NCBI GenBank assembly: GCA_016125265.1
Contig: WGMC01000030.1
Coordinates: forward strand, 62,001 to 126,000
Length of the DNA stretch: 64,000 nucleotides
From: Planctomycetaceae bacterium
GTDB taxonomy: Bacteria > Planctomycetota > UBA1135 > GCA-002686595
Reading direction: 5' to 3'
The stretch's first letter is position 1; each line of letters starts with the position of its first letter. The translations under genes were made by a program, and so were the position numbers. Shown here one piece after another: positions 25,546-33,881 of the stretch. The notes below the pieces were generated by a model. The model saw only the letters and a program-made list of their open reading frames with translations. It did no database searches and was not told the origin of the DNA.

Positions 25546-28206
25546 ATGATCCGCCGGGCCACGGGCAAGGTCGACTTGCACCTGCACTCCTACGCGTCCA
25601 ACGTCACCGACTACTACGCGGCGAACCGCTTCGCGATCCCGGAGTCGTACTCCGACCCGTTCGAGCTCTACCACCGACTCAAGGCACTGGGGATGTCCCT
25701 GGTGACGTTGACGGACCACAACTCGATCGACGGCGCGAAGGCGCTGCTCGACGCGGGCTACCGCGACGTGTTCCTCAGCGCGGAGATGACGACGACGTTC
25801 CCCGAGGATGGCTGCAACATCCACGTGACGGTCGCGAACATCACCGAGGACCAGTTTGCCGAAGTCAACCGGTTGCGGTCGAACATCTACGAGATGCTCG
25901 ACTATGTCGAGCGAGAGATTGCACTCGAAGAGCTCGACCCCAGCCGGAACAAGATTGGCTACTTCATGACCCACCCTCTGATGAGCACCCAGAACCGGCC
26001 CTACGGCCGGGAAGGCGCGCTCACGCGGGTTCACATCGAGAAGGCGCTGCTGCTCTGCAACACCCTCGAGGGGCGCAACGGAACTCGCACCCGGCTGCTG
26101 AACGAGTTCACGGAGCGGATGCTGCGATCCATCGACAAGGAGACGATCGAGCGCCTTGCAAACCGCCACAACATCGAACCGAGGGGTACGCGCCCATGGC
26201 ACAAGGCGATCGTCGCTGGGTCCGACGACCACTCCGGAATCAATCCCGGTCGCACGTTCACGGAGTTTCCCCTGCCGCTGGAGGGCGCAGTCACGGCCAA
26301 CCACCTCGTGCAGTGCATGCGCGACCGTCGAGTGGGTCCGGAGGGCAACCACGGCGGGCCTGTGACCCTGGCCCACGCCATGCTGAAGCTCCTGCATGAC
26401 GGCAACGCACCCAAACGCCGTGTTCGCGGCGCGAGAACCGTGCGCCTGGGGGGAGCCGTCGAGTCGCTTCTCGGGCTCGTTTTCGATGGCGGAGCGATGG
26501 GCGCCGGCCGGCGTTTGGCCCTGAAGGGACGCATCTGGTTGGGCGGCAAGACCGAACGGCTCCGGCGCAGTCGCGGTGCGCGCCAACACAAGACGTTTGA
26601 ATCCGCGCTGGAGACCGAGGTCTATCGGATGCTCCGGGATGACTCCATCCAAGAACGTCTGGATGCGCTCGACGAAACCGACGATCGCATTTTCCTCGTC
26701 GTGAGCACGTTGCTCAACCGACTGTTCGCCAGCCAAGTCTCGCGCATCGCAGCGGCTGGACCAGAGGACATGCTCCGTGCGCTGAAGGAGGCCGTGGCGC
26801 TGGCCTCCTCGAACTTGCTCGTGTCCTTGCCGTACCTCGTGTCCTACATGCACCAGAGCTCCGATCGTCAGATCGTCAGCGATGTGCGCAAGGCGTTCGA
26901 CCTGTCGGAGCCGCCCCGCATCGTGCTGGTCACGGACACCTTCTTCGACGTGAACGGCGTGGCGAGGACCGTGCGACGCATGATGCGCGAAGCAGAACGC
27001 CGGGGCATCGATCTCGTGGTGGTCACGTGTATGGACGCTGGCGTGCTCGCCCCACACTTGGAGGACCCCGAGGTGGCGGCCTGGGTGGCTGCAGGTCGCT
27101 TGCGCGTGCTGCAGCCGGTGCTGAGCACGGCCTTCCCGCAGTACGAGGGGCTGCATCTCAACGTACCCCCGTTCCTCGAACTGCTGCGCTACCTCCAGGA
27201 GTCCGGATTCCATCGAATGCAGATCAGCACGCCCGGCCCACTCGGGGTGGCGGCATTGCTCGCGGCGAAGCTCCTGCAGATCGAAACCTCGGCGACCTAC
27301 CACACCAGCTTCCCCGAGTACGTGGAGAACTACACACGCGACATCAGCTTGGAAGCGCTGACGTGGAAGTACATGATTCTGTTCTACCACTCGGTCGATG
27401 ACGTGGTGGTCCCGTCGCGGTACATCGCACGACTGCTGCATGCCCGGGGTCTGCGCAAGCGGAAGTTGCTGGTGCTCGACCGCTGGGTCGACACCGTGCG
27501 GTTCCACCCCGCAAAACGCGACCGCAACGTCTGGGCCAAGTACGGCGTTCCGCACGGTCCGGACCAGGTGCTGTTTGTCTACGTCGGCCGTGTCAGTCTC
27601 GAGAAGAACCTCGGACTGCTCGCCGAAGCGTACCGACGTCTGCGCAGCGAAACGGACCGGGCGCACCTCGTCATCGTGGGTGATGGTCCCTACCGCGCGG
27701 AGTTGGAGCGCACCCTCGAGGGTGTGCCCGCCAGTTTCCTCGGTTTCGTGGAGGGAGAGGAACTGTCGTGTGTCTTGGCGTCGGCGGACGCAAAACTGTT
27801 CCCCAGCACGACGGACACCTGGGGCAACGCGCCGCTCGAAGCCCAGGCCTCGGGTCTGCCGGTCGTGGTCTCCGACACGGGCGGACCGCAGGAACTGATG
27901 CAACACGGGGTCACCGGGCTGCGTGTGGCAGGTCGAGACGTGGATGGACTGTTGAGTGCCATGCGCACGCTGCTCGACGACCGTCTGCGCAGGGCGATGG
28001 GGGACAATGCCCGTGCGTTCACCGAGGCCCATCGGATCGACGAGCCGTTCTCGGCCATTCTCGATGCCGAGAACTACCGCCGCCGGGTCAAGGCCGGCAA
28101 GTCGGCCGTTCGAGCCTCCGGCCCGGAGGACGAGTTCGATTTGGAGCTGATCGGAATGGACCTCTCGCGCCCCGACGTTCCCCAGCGGGAGATGAGCCTG
28201 CGATGA
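25546..28206 (+). CDS. PHP-domain and GT4 glycosyltransferase fusion
   Basis: 886 aa. Residues 1-~270 are a PHP metallo-esterase domain: metal ligands in VDLHLHSYA, LTDHNSIDG, SAEMTTTFPEDGCNIHVTV and GSDDHSGINPG. A linker of ~180 residues without known motifs follows. Residues ~460-860 are a GT-B GT4 transferase: VLVTDTFFDVNGVARTVRRM, ISTPGPLGVAAL, VYVGRVSLEKNLGLLAEAYR, IVGDGPYRAEL and TDTWGNAPLEAQASGLPVVV, where the usual E-x7-E is D-x7-E. The N-terminal GT motif resembles lipid-sugar transferases of the SQD2/PimB type. The start is the ATG at 25546, with GAGG 8 nt upstream. The last codons overlap the aminotransferase ATG (ATGA), so a common pathway, probably surface glycolipid or polysaccharide synthesis, is likely. 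Confidence 0.9.
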   Translation: MIRRATGKVDLHLHSYASNVTDYYAANRFAIPESYSDPFELYHRLKALGMSLVTLTDHNSIDGAKALLDAGYRDVFLSAEMTTTFPEDGCNIHVTVANITEDQFAEVNRLRSNIYEMLDYVEREIALEELDPSRNKIGYFMTHPLMSTQNRPYGREGALTRVHIEKALLLCNTLEGRNGTRTRLLNEFTERMLRSIDKETIERLANRHNIEPRGTRPWHKAIVAGSDDHSGINPGRTFTEFPLPLEGAVTANHLVQCMRDRRVGPEGNHGGPVTLAHAMLKLLHDGNAPKRRVRGARTVRLGGAVESLLGLVFDGGAMGAGRRLALKGRIWLGGKTERLRRSRGARQHKTFESALETEVYRMLRDDSIQERLDALDETDDRIFLVVSTLLNRLFASQVSRIAAAGPEDMLRALKEAVALASSNLLVSLPYLVSYMHQSSDRQIVSDVRKAFDLSEPPRIVLVTDTFFDVNGVARTVRRMMREAERRGIDLVVVTCMDAGVLAPHLEDPEVAAWVAAGRLRVLQPVLSTAFPQYEGLHLNVPPFLELLRYLQESGFHRMQISTPGPLGVAALLAAKLLQIETSATYHTSFPEYVENYTRDISLEALTWKYMILFYHSVDDVVVPSRYIARLLHARGLRKRKLLVLDRWVDTVRFHPAKRDRNVWAKYGVPHGPDQVLFVYVGRVSLEKNLGLLAEAYRRLRSETDRAHLVIVGDGPYRAELERTLEGVPASFLGFVEGEELSCVLASADAKLFPSTTDTWGNAPLEAQASGLPVVVSDTGGPQELMQHGVTGLRVAGRDVDGLLSAMRTLLDDRLRRAMGDNARAFTEAHRIDEPFSAILDAENYRRRVKAGKSAVRASGPEDEFDLELIGMDLSRPDVPQREMSLR

Positions 28207-30023
28207 ACGGGACGCTGTGGTTCGTCGTTGGCGGCGCCCTTGCCCTTTGGCTTCTGCCGAAGGCCTTGCGGCGACTGCAGCTCTCGCGGGCCAAACACCG
28301 CTCCCTGTCCGGACACACGCGCATGGCGCTGCGTTTGTCCCGCATGCTGCCGAGTTACGACCTGGGCGAGCACGAAGTTTTTGTCGCCGACGGCGCTCCC
28401 GCCGAGGTGGCGAGCGTTCGCAAACAGGCATTCGACCGCCTTGCGCGGCACTTCCTGTCGAAGGCGCCCGACACGCTGGCCGCCAGCGCGGAGCTGGAGA
28501 CCGGAGTCTCGGACGTCGACTTCACGAACGCCTATCGGGTGCCCTTTCCGTTCCGCGCCTTTGTGCGGCCCAGGCTTCGGGTCGGCAGTCTTGTGCGCGC
28601 CAGCGAGGGCATGCGCGTCGAAGACCTCGACGGCAACTGGTCGTACGACCTCGGCGGTTCCTACGGAACCAATCTGTTCGGGTACGACTTCTACAAGGGC
28701 AGCATCGAGCGCGCCACCGCCCGGGTGGCGGGACTCGGGCCCGTGCTGGGCTCGTACCACCCCGTGCTGATCGACAACGTGCGCCGCTTGAAGGAGCTTT
28801 CCGGCATGGACGAAGTTTCGTTCCACATGTCGGGCACGGAAGCGGTGATGCAAGCTGTGCGGCTGGCCCGTTTCCACACTCGTCGGCGCCGGGTCGTGCG
28901 CTTCTCGGGTTCCTACCACGGATGGTGGGACGGTGTGCAAGCGGGGCCGGGCAATCCGCTTCCCGCGCGGGACGTCTACACCCTCGCGGACCAATCCGAG
29001 CGAACGCTGCACGTCTTGCGCACTCGTCGGGATATCGCGTGTGTGCTCGTGAATCCCATCCAAGCGATGCATCCCAACAGCGCCGCGCCCAGCGACGGCA
29101 CCTTGGTGGCCAGCGGGAGGAAGTCCAACTACGACAAGGAAGAGTACCGCCAGTGGCTGGTCCGTCTGCGTGAGACGTGCGATGCAGCCGGGGTGGTGCT
29201 GATCTTCGACGACGTCTTCCTGGGGTTCCGTCTGGCGCGGGCTGGCACAGCCGAATACTTCAGCGTGCGGCCCGATCTGGTCACATACGGCAAATCGGTC
29301 GGTGGCGGTCTGCCCATCGGCGTGGTGGCGGGCAAGAGGCGTTGGATGCGCCGTTACCGCGACGATCGGCCCAGCGACATCTGCTTCGCGCGGGGCACGT
29401 TCAACTCCCATCCCTACGTGATGGCGGCGATGAACGAGTTCCTCCGCCATCTCGACCGGCCGGAGGTCATCGCGCAGTACGCGGCAATCGAGGCCCAATG
29501 GAACACGAGGTTCGAAAGCCTCAACACCAGCTTGGCGGAGGCCGGCGTGCCTGTGAGACTGGCGAACATGGTGAGCGTCGCAACGGTGTTGTACTCGAAG
29601 CCGAGCCGCTACAACTGGATGTTCCAGTACTACCTGCGCGCCGAGGGGATCGCGCTGAGCTGGATCGGAACGGGGCGCCTCATCTTCAGCCACGCCTGTT
29701 CGGACGAGGACTTTGCGGAGATCCGCGAGCGCACCGTGCGCGCCGCCTGCGCCATGCAACGCGACGGATTCTGGTGGCAATCCGCGAAGCTCTCCAACGG
29801 AGCGATCCGTCGTCGCATGGCGCGAGAGCTCGTGACCCACGTGTGGCGCCGGCAACGGGTCCCGCAGGACGCCGCTGCTTCCCTCACGCCAACCGACGCT
29901 TCGCAACTAGAGCCGCAGCGTCCACCCGACCTTGACGATGGCGTCGGTGCGGGTGGGGCGAAAGCTGCCCGCGTCAGCAAGGTACGACTGGCTCACGACC
30001 AGGAAAAGTTCGTTGCCCGGTGA
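28203..30023 (+). CDS. Membrane-anchored class-III aminotransferase
   Basis: 606 aa. A transmembrane anchor (LWFVVGGALALWLLPKALR, residues 5-23) precedes a class-III PLP fold like glutamate-1-semialdehyde aminomutase: SFHMSGTEAVMQAVRLARFH, FSGSYHGWWDG, LIFDDVFLGFR (Asp ~335) and TYGKSVGGGLPIGVVAG with the Schiff-base Lys near 362. RGTFNSHPYVMAAMNEFL completes the active site. True GSA aminomutases are soluble and ~430 aa, so the anchor and extra length suggest a membrane-bound substrate. It overlaps the PHP-GT4 gene by ATGA. The final 117 bp overlap the convergent DUF5916 gene, and the last ~40 residues are low-complexity. Confidence 0.9.
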   Translation: MNGTLWFVVGGALALWLLPKALRRLQLSRAKHRSLSGHTRMALRLSRMLPSYDLGEHEVFVADGAPAEVASVRKQAFDRLARHFLSKAPDTLAASAELETGVSDVDFTNAYRVPFPFRAFVRPRLRVGSLVRASEGMRVEDLDGNWSYDLGGSYGTNLFGYDFYKGSIERATARVAGLGPVLGSYHPVLIDNVRRLKELSGMDEVSFHMSGTEAVMQAVRLARFHTRRRRVVRFSGSYHGWWDGVQAGPGNPLPARDVYTLADQSERTLHVLRTRRDIACVLVNPIQAMHPNSAAPSDGTLVASGRKSNYDKEEYRQWLVRLRETCDAAGVVLIFDDVFLGFRLARAGTAEYFSVRPDLVTYGKSVGGGLPIGVVAGKRRWMRRYRDDRPSDICFARGTFNSHPYVMAAMNEFLRHLDRPEVIAQYAAIEAQWNTRFESLNTSLAEAGVPVRLANMVSVATVLYSKPSRYNWMFQYYLRAEGIALSWIGTGRLIFSHACSDEDFAEIRERTVRAACAMQRDGFWWQSAKLSNGAIRRRMARELVTHVWRRQRVPQDAAASLTPTDASQLEPQRPPDLDDGVGAGGAKAARVSKVRLAHDQEKFVAR

Positions 30024-32093
30024 TCGGATCCAACGCAAGCGACCGTCGAGCCCCAGATCGTCGGAAAGGCTGTCGTACTGGACCAGGAGTCGCAGGCTTA
30101 GGTCCTGGTCGGGAACGATTACGAACTGGCTCGACAGCACGTGCAGGTCCTCGTTCCCCGTCGGCAAGCGCAGTTGGTTCTGGTCGTAACTCAGCACCCA
30201 GTTGAACGCCGCGCTCTGGAACCAAGTCAAGTCCGCGCCGTAGTCGCGCCGCTGCCCGTCGTAGAATCCGCCGCCCTCGAACCGCAAGCCGAGGGCTAGG
30301 GGTCTTCGATCCGAAGTTTCGAGTTCCAAGCCGTACCGCGCGAAGCTGTAGTCGCCCTCGTCGACGGGGATCTCGCCGGGCAGTTCGAACGCTTCCTCGA
30401 GAACTTCGCGCTCGAAACTGACGGTCGGGGACAGTGTGTCGCCGCGGACCCAACGCACTTCGAGCGGGACGAGCCGCAGGGATTCGCTCTCGACACCGCC
30501 GTCGATGGACTCGATGCGCGTGGGGGTCAAACCCGTGCGCAGTTGGCGGATGGCACCGTCCAGTCGTGGTTGGAAGTAGAAGTCGCCGCTCCAGGTCTCG
30601 GTGCCCGGACGTCGCACGAAGCCAAGCCGCGGATCGAAGTCGGCTTCGACCCGGCTGTAGCTCAGGCCGGCGTCAAACCGGTCGTTGGGGTAGTCCAGTT
30701 CGACGCGCTGCGCCGTTCCCGATTGGGATTCGCCTTCGGCAGCGGCCTCCTCCACGCGACTGGCTATCCATGACATCGACACGCGGCCGCGTTGGTCGCC
30801 GAACAGCTCTCGCGTTCGAAGGTTGGCGTCCACCCCGATGGTTTGCGCGCTCCGATCCACCGCGGGATCGCCGTTGGTGCCGATCAGGCCCACGTCCGAC
30901 TGGGCGCCGATCCTCCGTTGCACGCGCAGCACTGCTAGATTCTGCCCGTCGACGTCGCCCGCCGAATCCACCTGGGCATCGAGCAGTCCGACCGACCAAT
31001 CTTCGTTGCGGTAGACGAATTTGCCGGCGGCCAAGATGGGTACTGGCTCGCGGTCCGCATCCAAGCCGATCCGCCGACTGAAGAACGGCAGCACGTCGTT
31101 CGAGGACCCCGAGCCGAACAGGAATGCGCTGGAGTCCTCGAGGAAGAAGTCGCGTTTCTCCGGAAAGAACAGCGGGAAGCGCGTGAGGTTCAACTGCCGG
31201 TCGTCGACCTCGGCCTCGGCGAAGTCCGTGTTCAGGCTGAGCGCGAACTTTGCATTGGGCGTCAGCCGCCAGAAGAGGTCGAGGCCGGCGTCCAAGTCCC
31301 TCGAGATGTTCCCGTCGACGTCCTCCCAGGAGGCCTTCCCAAAGGGCCGAATGTCGAGACCGAGGCCGCGCTCGATCCCGCCCATTCCTTCCAGGAGTCC
31401 GAACTCCTCCGGCGCGAAGAACCGGCTGTCCGGAGTCGGGGAGGCCCAACGCGATTCTTCCTCGGCTCGACGAACGAATCGCCGCGCGTTGAACCCCCAC
31501 GTATCGAGGTCGGGGTCGAAGTCGAGTGTGGCAAACGGGATCTCGAACTCCGCAAACCAGCCCTCATCGGTGCGGCGGCTGCGCGCCGTCCAAATACCGT
31601 CCCAGTCCTTCTGGAAGCTTCCGCCCGAGAGCCCGATCAGCGCATCCCCCTGTCCGCCCGCGGGTCCGATCTGGAACCAGAACGCGTTGCGCCCGTCGCC
31701 AAGCGTCGCCAACAGAATCTCGATGCGATCGTCAGGGTCGAGGTTGGCGTCGCGTGCGCGCTGGCTGCCTCGGATCCCCGCCGGACTGTCGTCGTACGCC
31801 AGGTAAGCCACGTAGAGCGCATCGCGGGTGCGCACGAGTTTCAACTCCGTCCGCTGACTTGCCGGCAGCCCGGGCCGGGGCTCCACCTGCACGAATCCTC
31901 CCATGGGTTCCGCGAGGGACCAGGCGGCGTCGTCGACCACCCCATCGATGACCGGCGCAGGTGTTGTTGCGGGCAGTTGCGCCACACGGTAGCGCGGCAC
32001 ACTCCGATCGGCTTCGCTGTCTTGGATTGCTTGGCCGGCCGCCAAGGGAACTAGTACGAGACATGCCGTGGGGCCGGACCAACGCGGGAACAT
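29907..32093 (-). CDS. DUF5916 outer-membrane-type protein with N-terminal CBM9-like domain
   Basis: 728 aa. The signal peptide (ACLVLVPLAAGQA, residues 9-22) is followed by a carbohydrate-binding-family-9-like domain (APVIDGVVDDAAWSLAEP, ALYVAYLAYDDSPAGI, DDRIEILLATLGDGRNAFWF). The DUF5916 region has the highly typical segments LFWRLTPNAKFALSLNTDFA, RFPLFFPEKRDFFLEDSSAF and FFSRRIGLD. The C-terminal half consists of amphipathic strands (FDAGLSYSRVEADFDPRLGF) ending VKVGWTLRL, consistent with an outer-membrane beta-barrel. Its ligand is unknown. The ATG at 32093 was chosen because it begins the signal peptide. The 3' end overlaps the convergent aminotransferase by 117 bp. Confidence 0.88.
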   Translation of the reverse strand: MFPRWSGPTACLVLVPLAAGQAIQDSEADRSVPRYRVAQLPATTPAPVIDGVVDDAAWSLAEPMGGFVQVEPRPGLPASQRTELKLVRTRDALYVAYLAYDDSPAGIRGSQRARDANLDPDDRIEILLATLGDGRNAFWFQIGPAGGQGDALIGLSGGSFQKDWDGIWTARSRRTDEGWFAEFEIPFATLDFDPDLDTWGFNARRFVRRAEEESRWASPTPDSRFFAPEEFGLLEGMGGIERGLGLDIRPFGKASWEDVDGNISRDLDAGLDLFWRLTPNAKFALSLNTDFAEAEVDDRQLNLTRFPLFFPEKRDFFLEDSSAFLFGSGSSNDVLPFFSRRIGLDADREPVPILAAGKFVYRNEDWSVGLLDAQVDSAGDVDGQNLAVLRVQRRIGAQSDVGLIGTNGDPAVDRSAQTIGVDANLRTRELFGDQRGRVSMSWIASRVEEAAAEGESQSGTAQRVELDYPNDRFDAGLSYSRVEADFDPRLGFVRRPGTETWSGDFYFQPRLDGAIRQLRTGLTPTRIESIDGGVESESLRLVPLEVRWVRGDTLSPTVSFEREVLEEAFELPGEIPVDEGDYSFARYGLELETSDRRPLALGLRFEGGGFYDGQRRDYGADLTWFQSAAFNWVLSYDQNQLRLPTGNEDLHVLSSQFVIVPDQDLSLRLLVQYDSLSDDLGLDGRLRWIRSPGNELFLVVSQSYLADAGSFRPTRTDAIVKVGWTLRL

Positions 32094-32175
32094 GGGCCCG
32101 GCAGTTTCCGCGGCAGGGGCGACCCAGGCAAGCGCGGCCGCCCCCAAACCGCGGAGAAGTGCGGGGCGCGCGCGC

Positions 32176-32814
32176 TCAGCTCTCGGTGCGGACGTCGAGC
32201 ATGGGGTCGAGCAGCTCCCCCCGCACCAACTTCGATGGGGAGCGCCAGTAGAGCACCACGTCGTGGAAGGGGTCGGTGAGGATCTTGCTCATCCAGACGA
32301 GGCCCGTTTGCAATCCGCGCGTGTGCGCGAGCCAACCCGTGCGGATCAGGACCGCGCCGGCGCCGATCACCAGCCAGGCGACCGAGACGTTGTGGAGGTA
32401 CTCCCACGTCGTCGTCGGTCGTTCCATCAGGCCGAAGAGCGTAGGCCTGATCCAAAGCGCGACGGGAGCGAGAGCCCAAGCACTGAGCAGCACCACCTTG
32501 CGCTGCAGGTTGTAACCGACCTTGATGCTCTCCTTGTGCTCGTGGGTCGCGCGATTGACGGCATCGTAGCCCTTGGGTTCGAAGAAGAAGTGGCCCGCCT
32601 GGCGCGTTGTCATGGAAACCACCCAGCCCAGCAGCACCGCGATCACCGGATCGAAGAACAGCGCCACGTAGGCGCCGAGGAATGACAGGGCACTGACGAG
32701 GTGGAGCGACTGGTTGATGCGGCTGTGGTGGTAGAGCCGGTGGTCGTCCCAGCGCTGCAGGTGCAGCTCCTCGCGAAACGTGAGTTGGCCGTCGAACTTG
32801 GTCGGGCGTTGCAT
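32176..32814 (-). CDS. Mpo1/DUF962-like membrane protein (tentative)
   Basis: 212 aa. It has HHSRINQSLH, a His-x5-Asn-x3-His pattern, and RQAGHFFFEPKG, a QxxGHxxFE-like pattern, as in the Mpo1/DUF962 family, whose yeast member is an iron-dependent dioxygenase acting on 2-hydroxy fatty acids. Four hydrophobic segments (LHLVSALSFLGAYVALFF, VIAVLLGWVVSM, LLSAWALAPVALWI, VAWLVIGAGAVLI) surround them. The match is by motif only, so the reaction is inference. It starts 17 bp after the phosphatidylserine decarboxylase gene and is in the same operon, which supports a lipid role. Confidence 0.65.
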   Translation of the reverse strand: MQRPTKFDGQLTFREELHLQRWDDHRLYHHSRINQSLHLVSALSFLGAYVALFFDPVIAVLLGWVVSMTTRQAGHFFFEPKGYDAVNRATHEHKESIKVGYNLQRKVVLLSAWALAPVALWIRPTLFGLMERPTTTWEYLHNVSVAWLVIGAGAVLIRTGWLAHTRGLQTGLVWMSKILTDPFHDVVLYWRSPSKLVRGELLDPMLDVRTES

Positions 32815-32830
32815 GGGTAATTCTCGGTTG

Positions 32831-33739
32831 TCAGGTCGGGACGAGCAGGGCCTCGCCCACACGGATTCTTTGGCCACTCTGCACGCCGTCGGCCAAACGG
32901 AACGGGCCTCGCACGAAGAGCAGGACGGTGGAGCCGTGCTGGAAGTAACCGAGCTCGTCCCCCTTCTCGAACGAGACGGCGCAAGGAACGTGGTTGGGTC
33001 CGCGGTACCGAAGCGAGAGCGGCTGCTGCAAACCGTGGATCTGGATGCTCGCGACCAGGATCGCCGCAACGGCCACGAGCGTGACCGCGTGCTCGGGGTT
33101 CTCGAGCTGCAGATCGAGAACTGCGCGTTCGTTTTTGCAGAACAGCCTCTCCACCCGCGCCAGCGCGATCGGATTGACGTTCCAGGTGTCGCCGGAGATG
33201 TAACGGACCACGTCGAGTTTGCCTCGGCAGGGCGCGTGCAGCCGGTGGTACATGGTCGACGTCAAACGCAGGGTCACGTACGTACTGTCCGCGTGGCGCT
33301 CGAGCAGTTCCCTGTCGCCCAAAAGATCGAGCAACGGATACGGAAAGCCCTTCGCCTGGAGCGCCATGCCGTCACGAACTTGTCCGAATGCGCCGAGGAT
33401 CGCATCGCAAGGGCTGGTCAACACATGGGGGTTGGGGTTCACGGGCCTCGAGCCCGCGACGAGCGAACGCGTGAAACACTCGTGCAGGCTGCGGAAGCTC
33501 TGCTGTGCCGCATCGGAGAGGTCCAGATCCGGCGAGAAGGCTCGCCACAGCGCCATGGAGATGTCGCGCACGAGGGGCTGCTCGATGCGGCTGAACCAGC
33601 CCATGAAGCGCGTCGCGAGGCCGCGGGGGATCCGGTTGGTGACGAGAAAGTTGATGTCCTCGTGCTGGAAAACGGCGAGACACTGGGACAGGACACCCGT
33701 CCGTGCGCCTTTCGGCTTCGCCAACGTCACGCGGTCCAT
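32831..33739 (-). CDS. psd: Phosphatidylserine decarboxylase proenzyme
   Basis: 302 aa. Makes phosphatidylethanolamine from phosphatidylserine at the membrane. Family blocks: VLTSPCDAILGAFGQV, YVTLRLTSTMYHRLHAPCRG (catalytic His), SGDTWNVNPIAL and GYFQHGSTVLLFV. The LGST-type autocleavage site appears as HGST: the chain would be cut before this Ser, which becomes the pyruvoyl group, leaving a small alpha subunit of ~35 residues. The ATG at 33739 is chosen because TAGCGT ends 7 nt upstream; the frame is open further upstream but not protein-like. First gene of a set with the Mpo1-like and DUF5916 genes. Confidence 0.93.
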   Translation of the reverse strand: MDRVTLAKPKGARTGVLSQCLAVFQHEDINFLVTNRIPRGLATRFMGWFSRIEQPLVRDISMALWRAFSPDLDLSDAAQQSFRSLHECFTRSLVAGSRPVNPNPHVLTSPCDAILGAFGQVRDGMALQAKGFPYPLLDLLGDRELLERHADSTYVTLRLTSTMYHRLHAPCRGKLDVVRYISGDTWNVNPIALARVERLFCKNERAVLDLQLENPEHAVTLVAVAAILVASIQIHGLQQPLSLRYRGPNHVPCAVSFEKGDELGYFQHGSTVLLFVRGPFRLADGVQSGQRIRVGEALLVPT

Positions 33740-33746
33740 TGTGCGG

Positions 33747-33752
33747 ACGCTA
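33747..33752 (-). promoter_or_regulatory. -10-like hexamer TAGCGT, 7 nt before psd ATG
   Basis: On the minus strand TAGCGT, seven bases and the ATG at 33739: leaderless type. Confidence 0.55.
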
Positions 33753-33828
33753 ACAAGGGCCCGCGGAGCCAGCGTTAGGGAGCCATCAAGCTTCTGTGGG
33801 CACGCGTTGCAGTCCCGACAATGCAAAG

Positions 33829-33859
33829 GCGCCGCACACCCCAGCGGGGTGCGCGGCGC
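33829..33859 (-). terminator. Hairpin terminator after the subtilase gene
   Basis: A 14-bp stem with one mismatch (33829-33842 with 33846-33859) and a 3-nt loop lies 22 bp beyond the subtilase stop. The run after it on the minus strand is only weakly T-rich. Confidence 0.65.
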
Positions 33860-33881
33860 GTTCACAGGCTCACGAGATGCC

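Noticed and set aside
25414..28431. Minus-strand open frame of about 1005 codons opposite the PHP-GT4 gene
   Set aside because: Shadow of the fusion gene, with no domain pattern.
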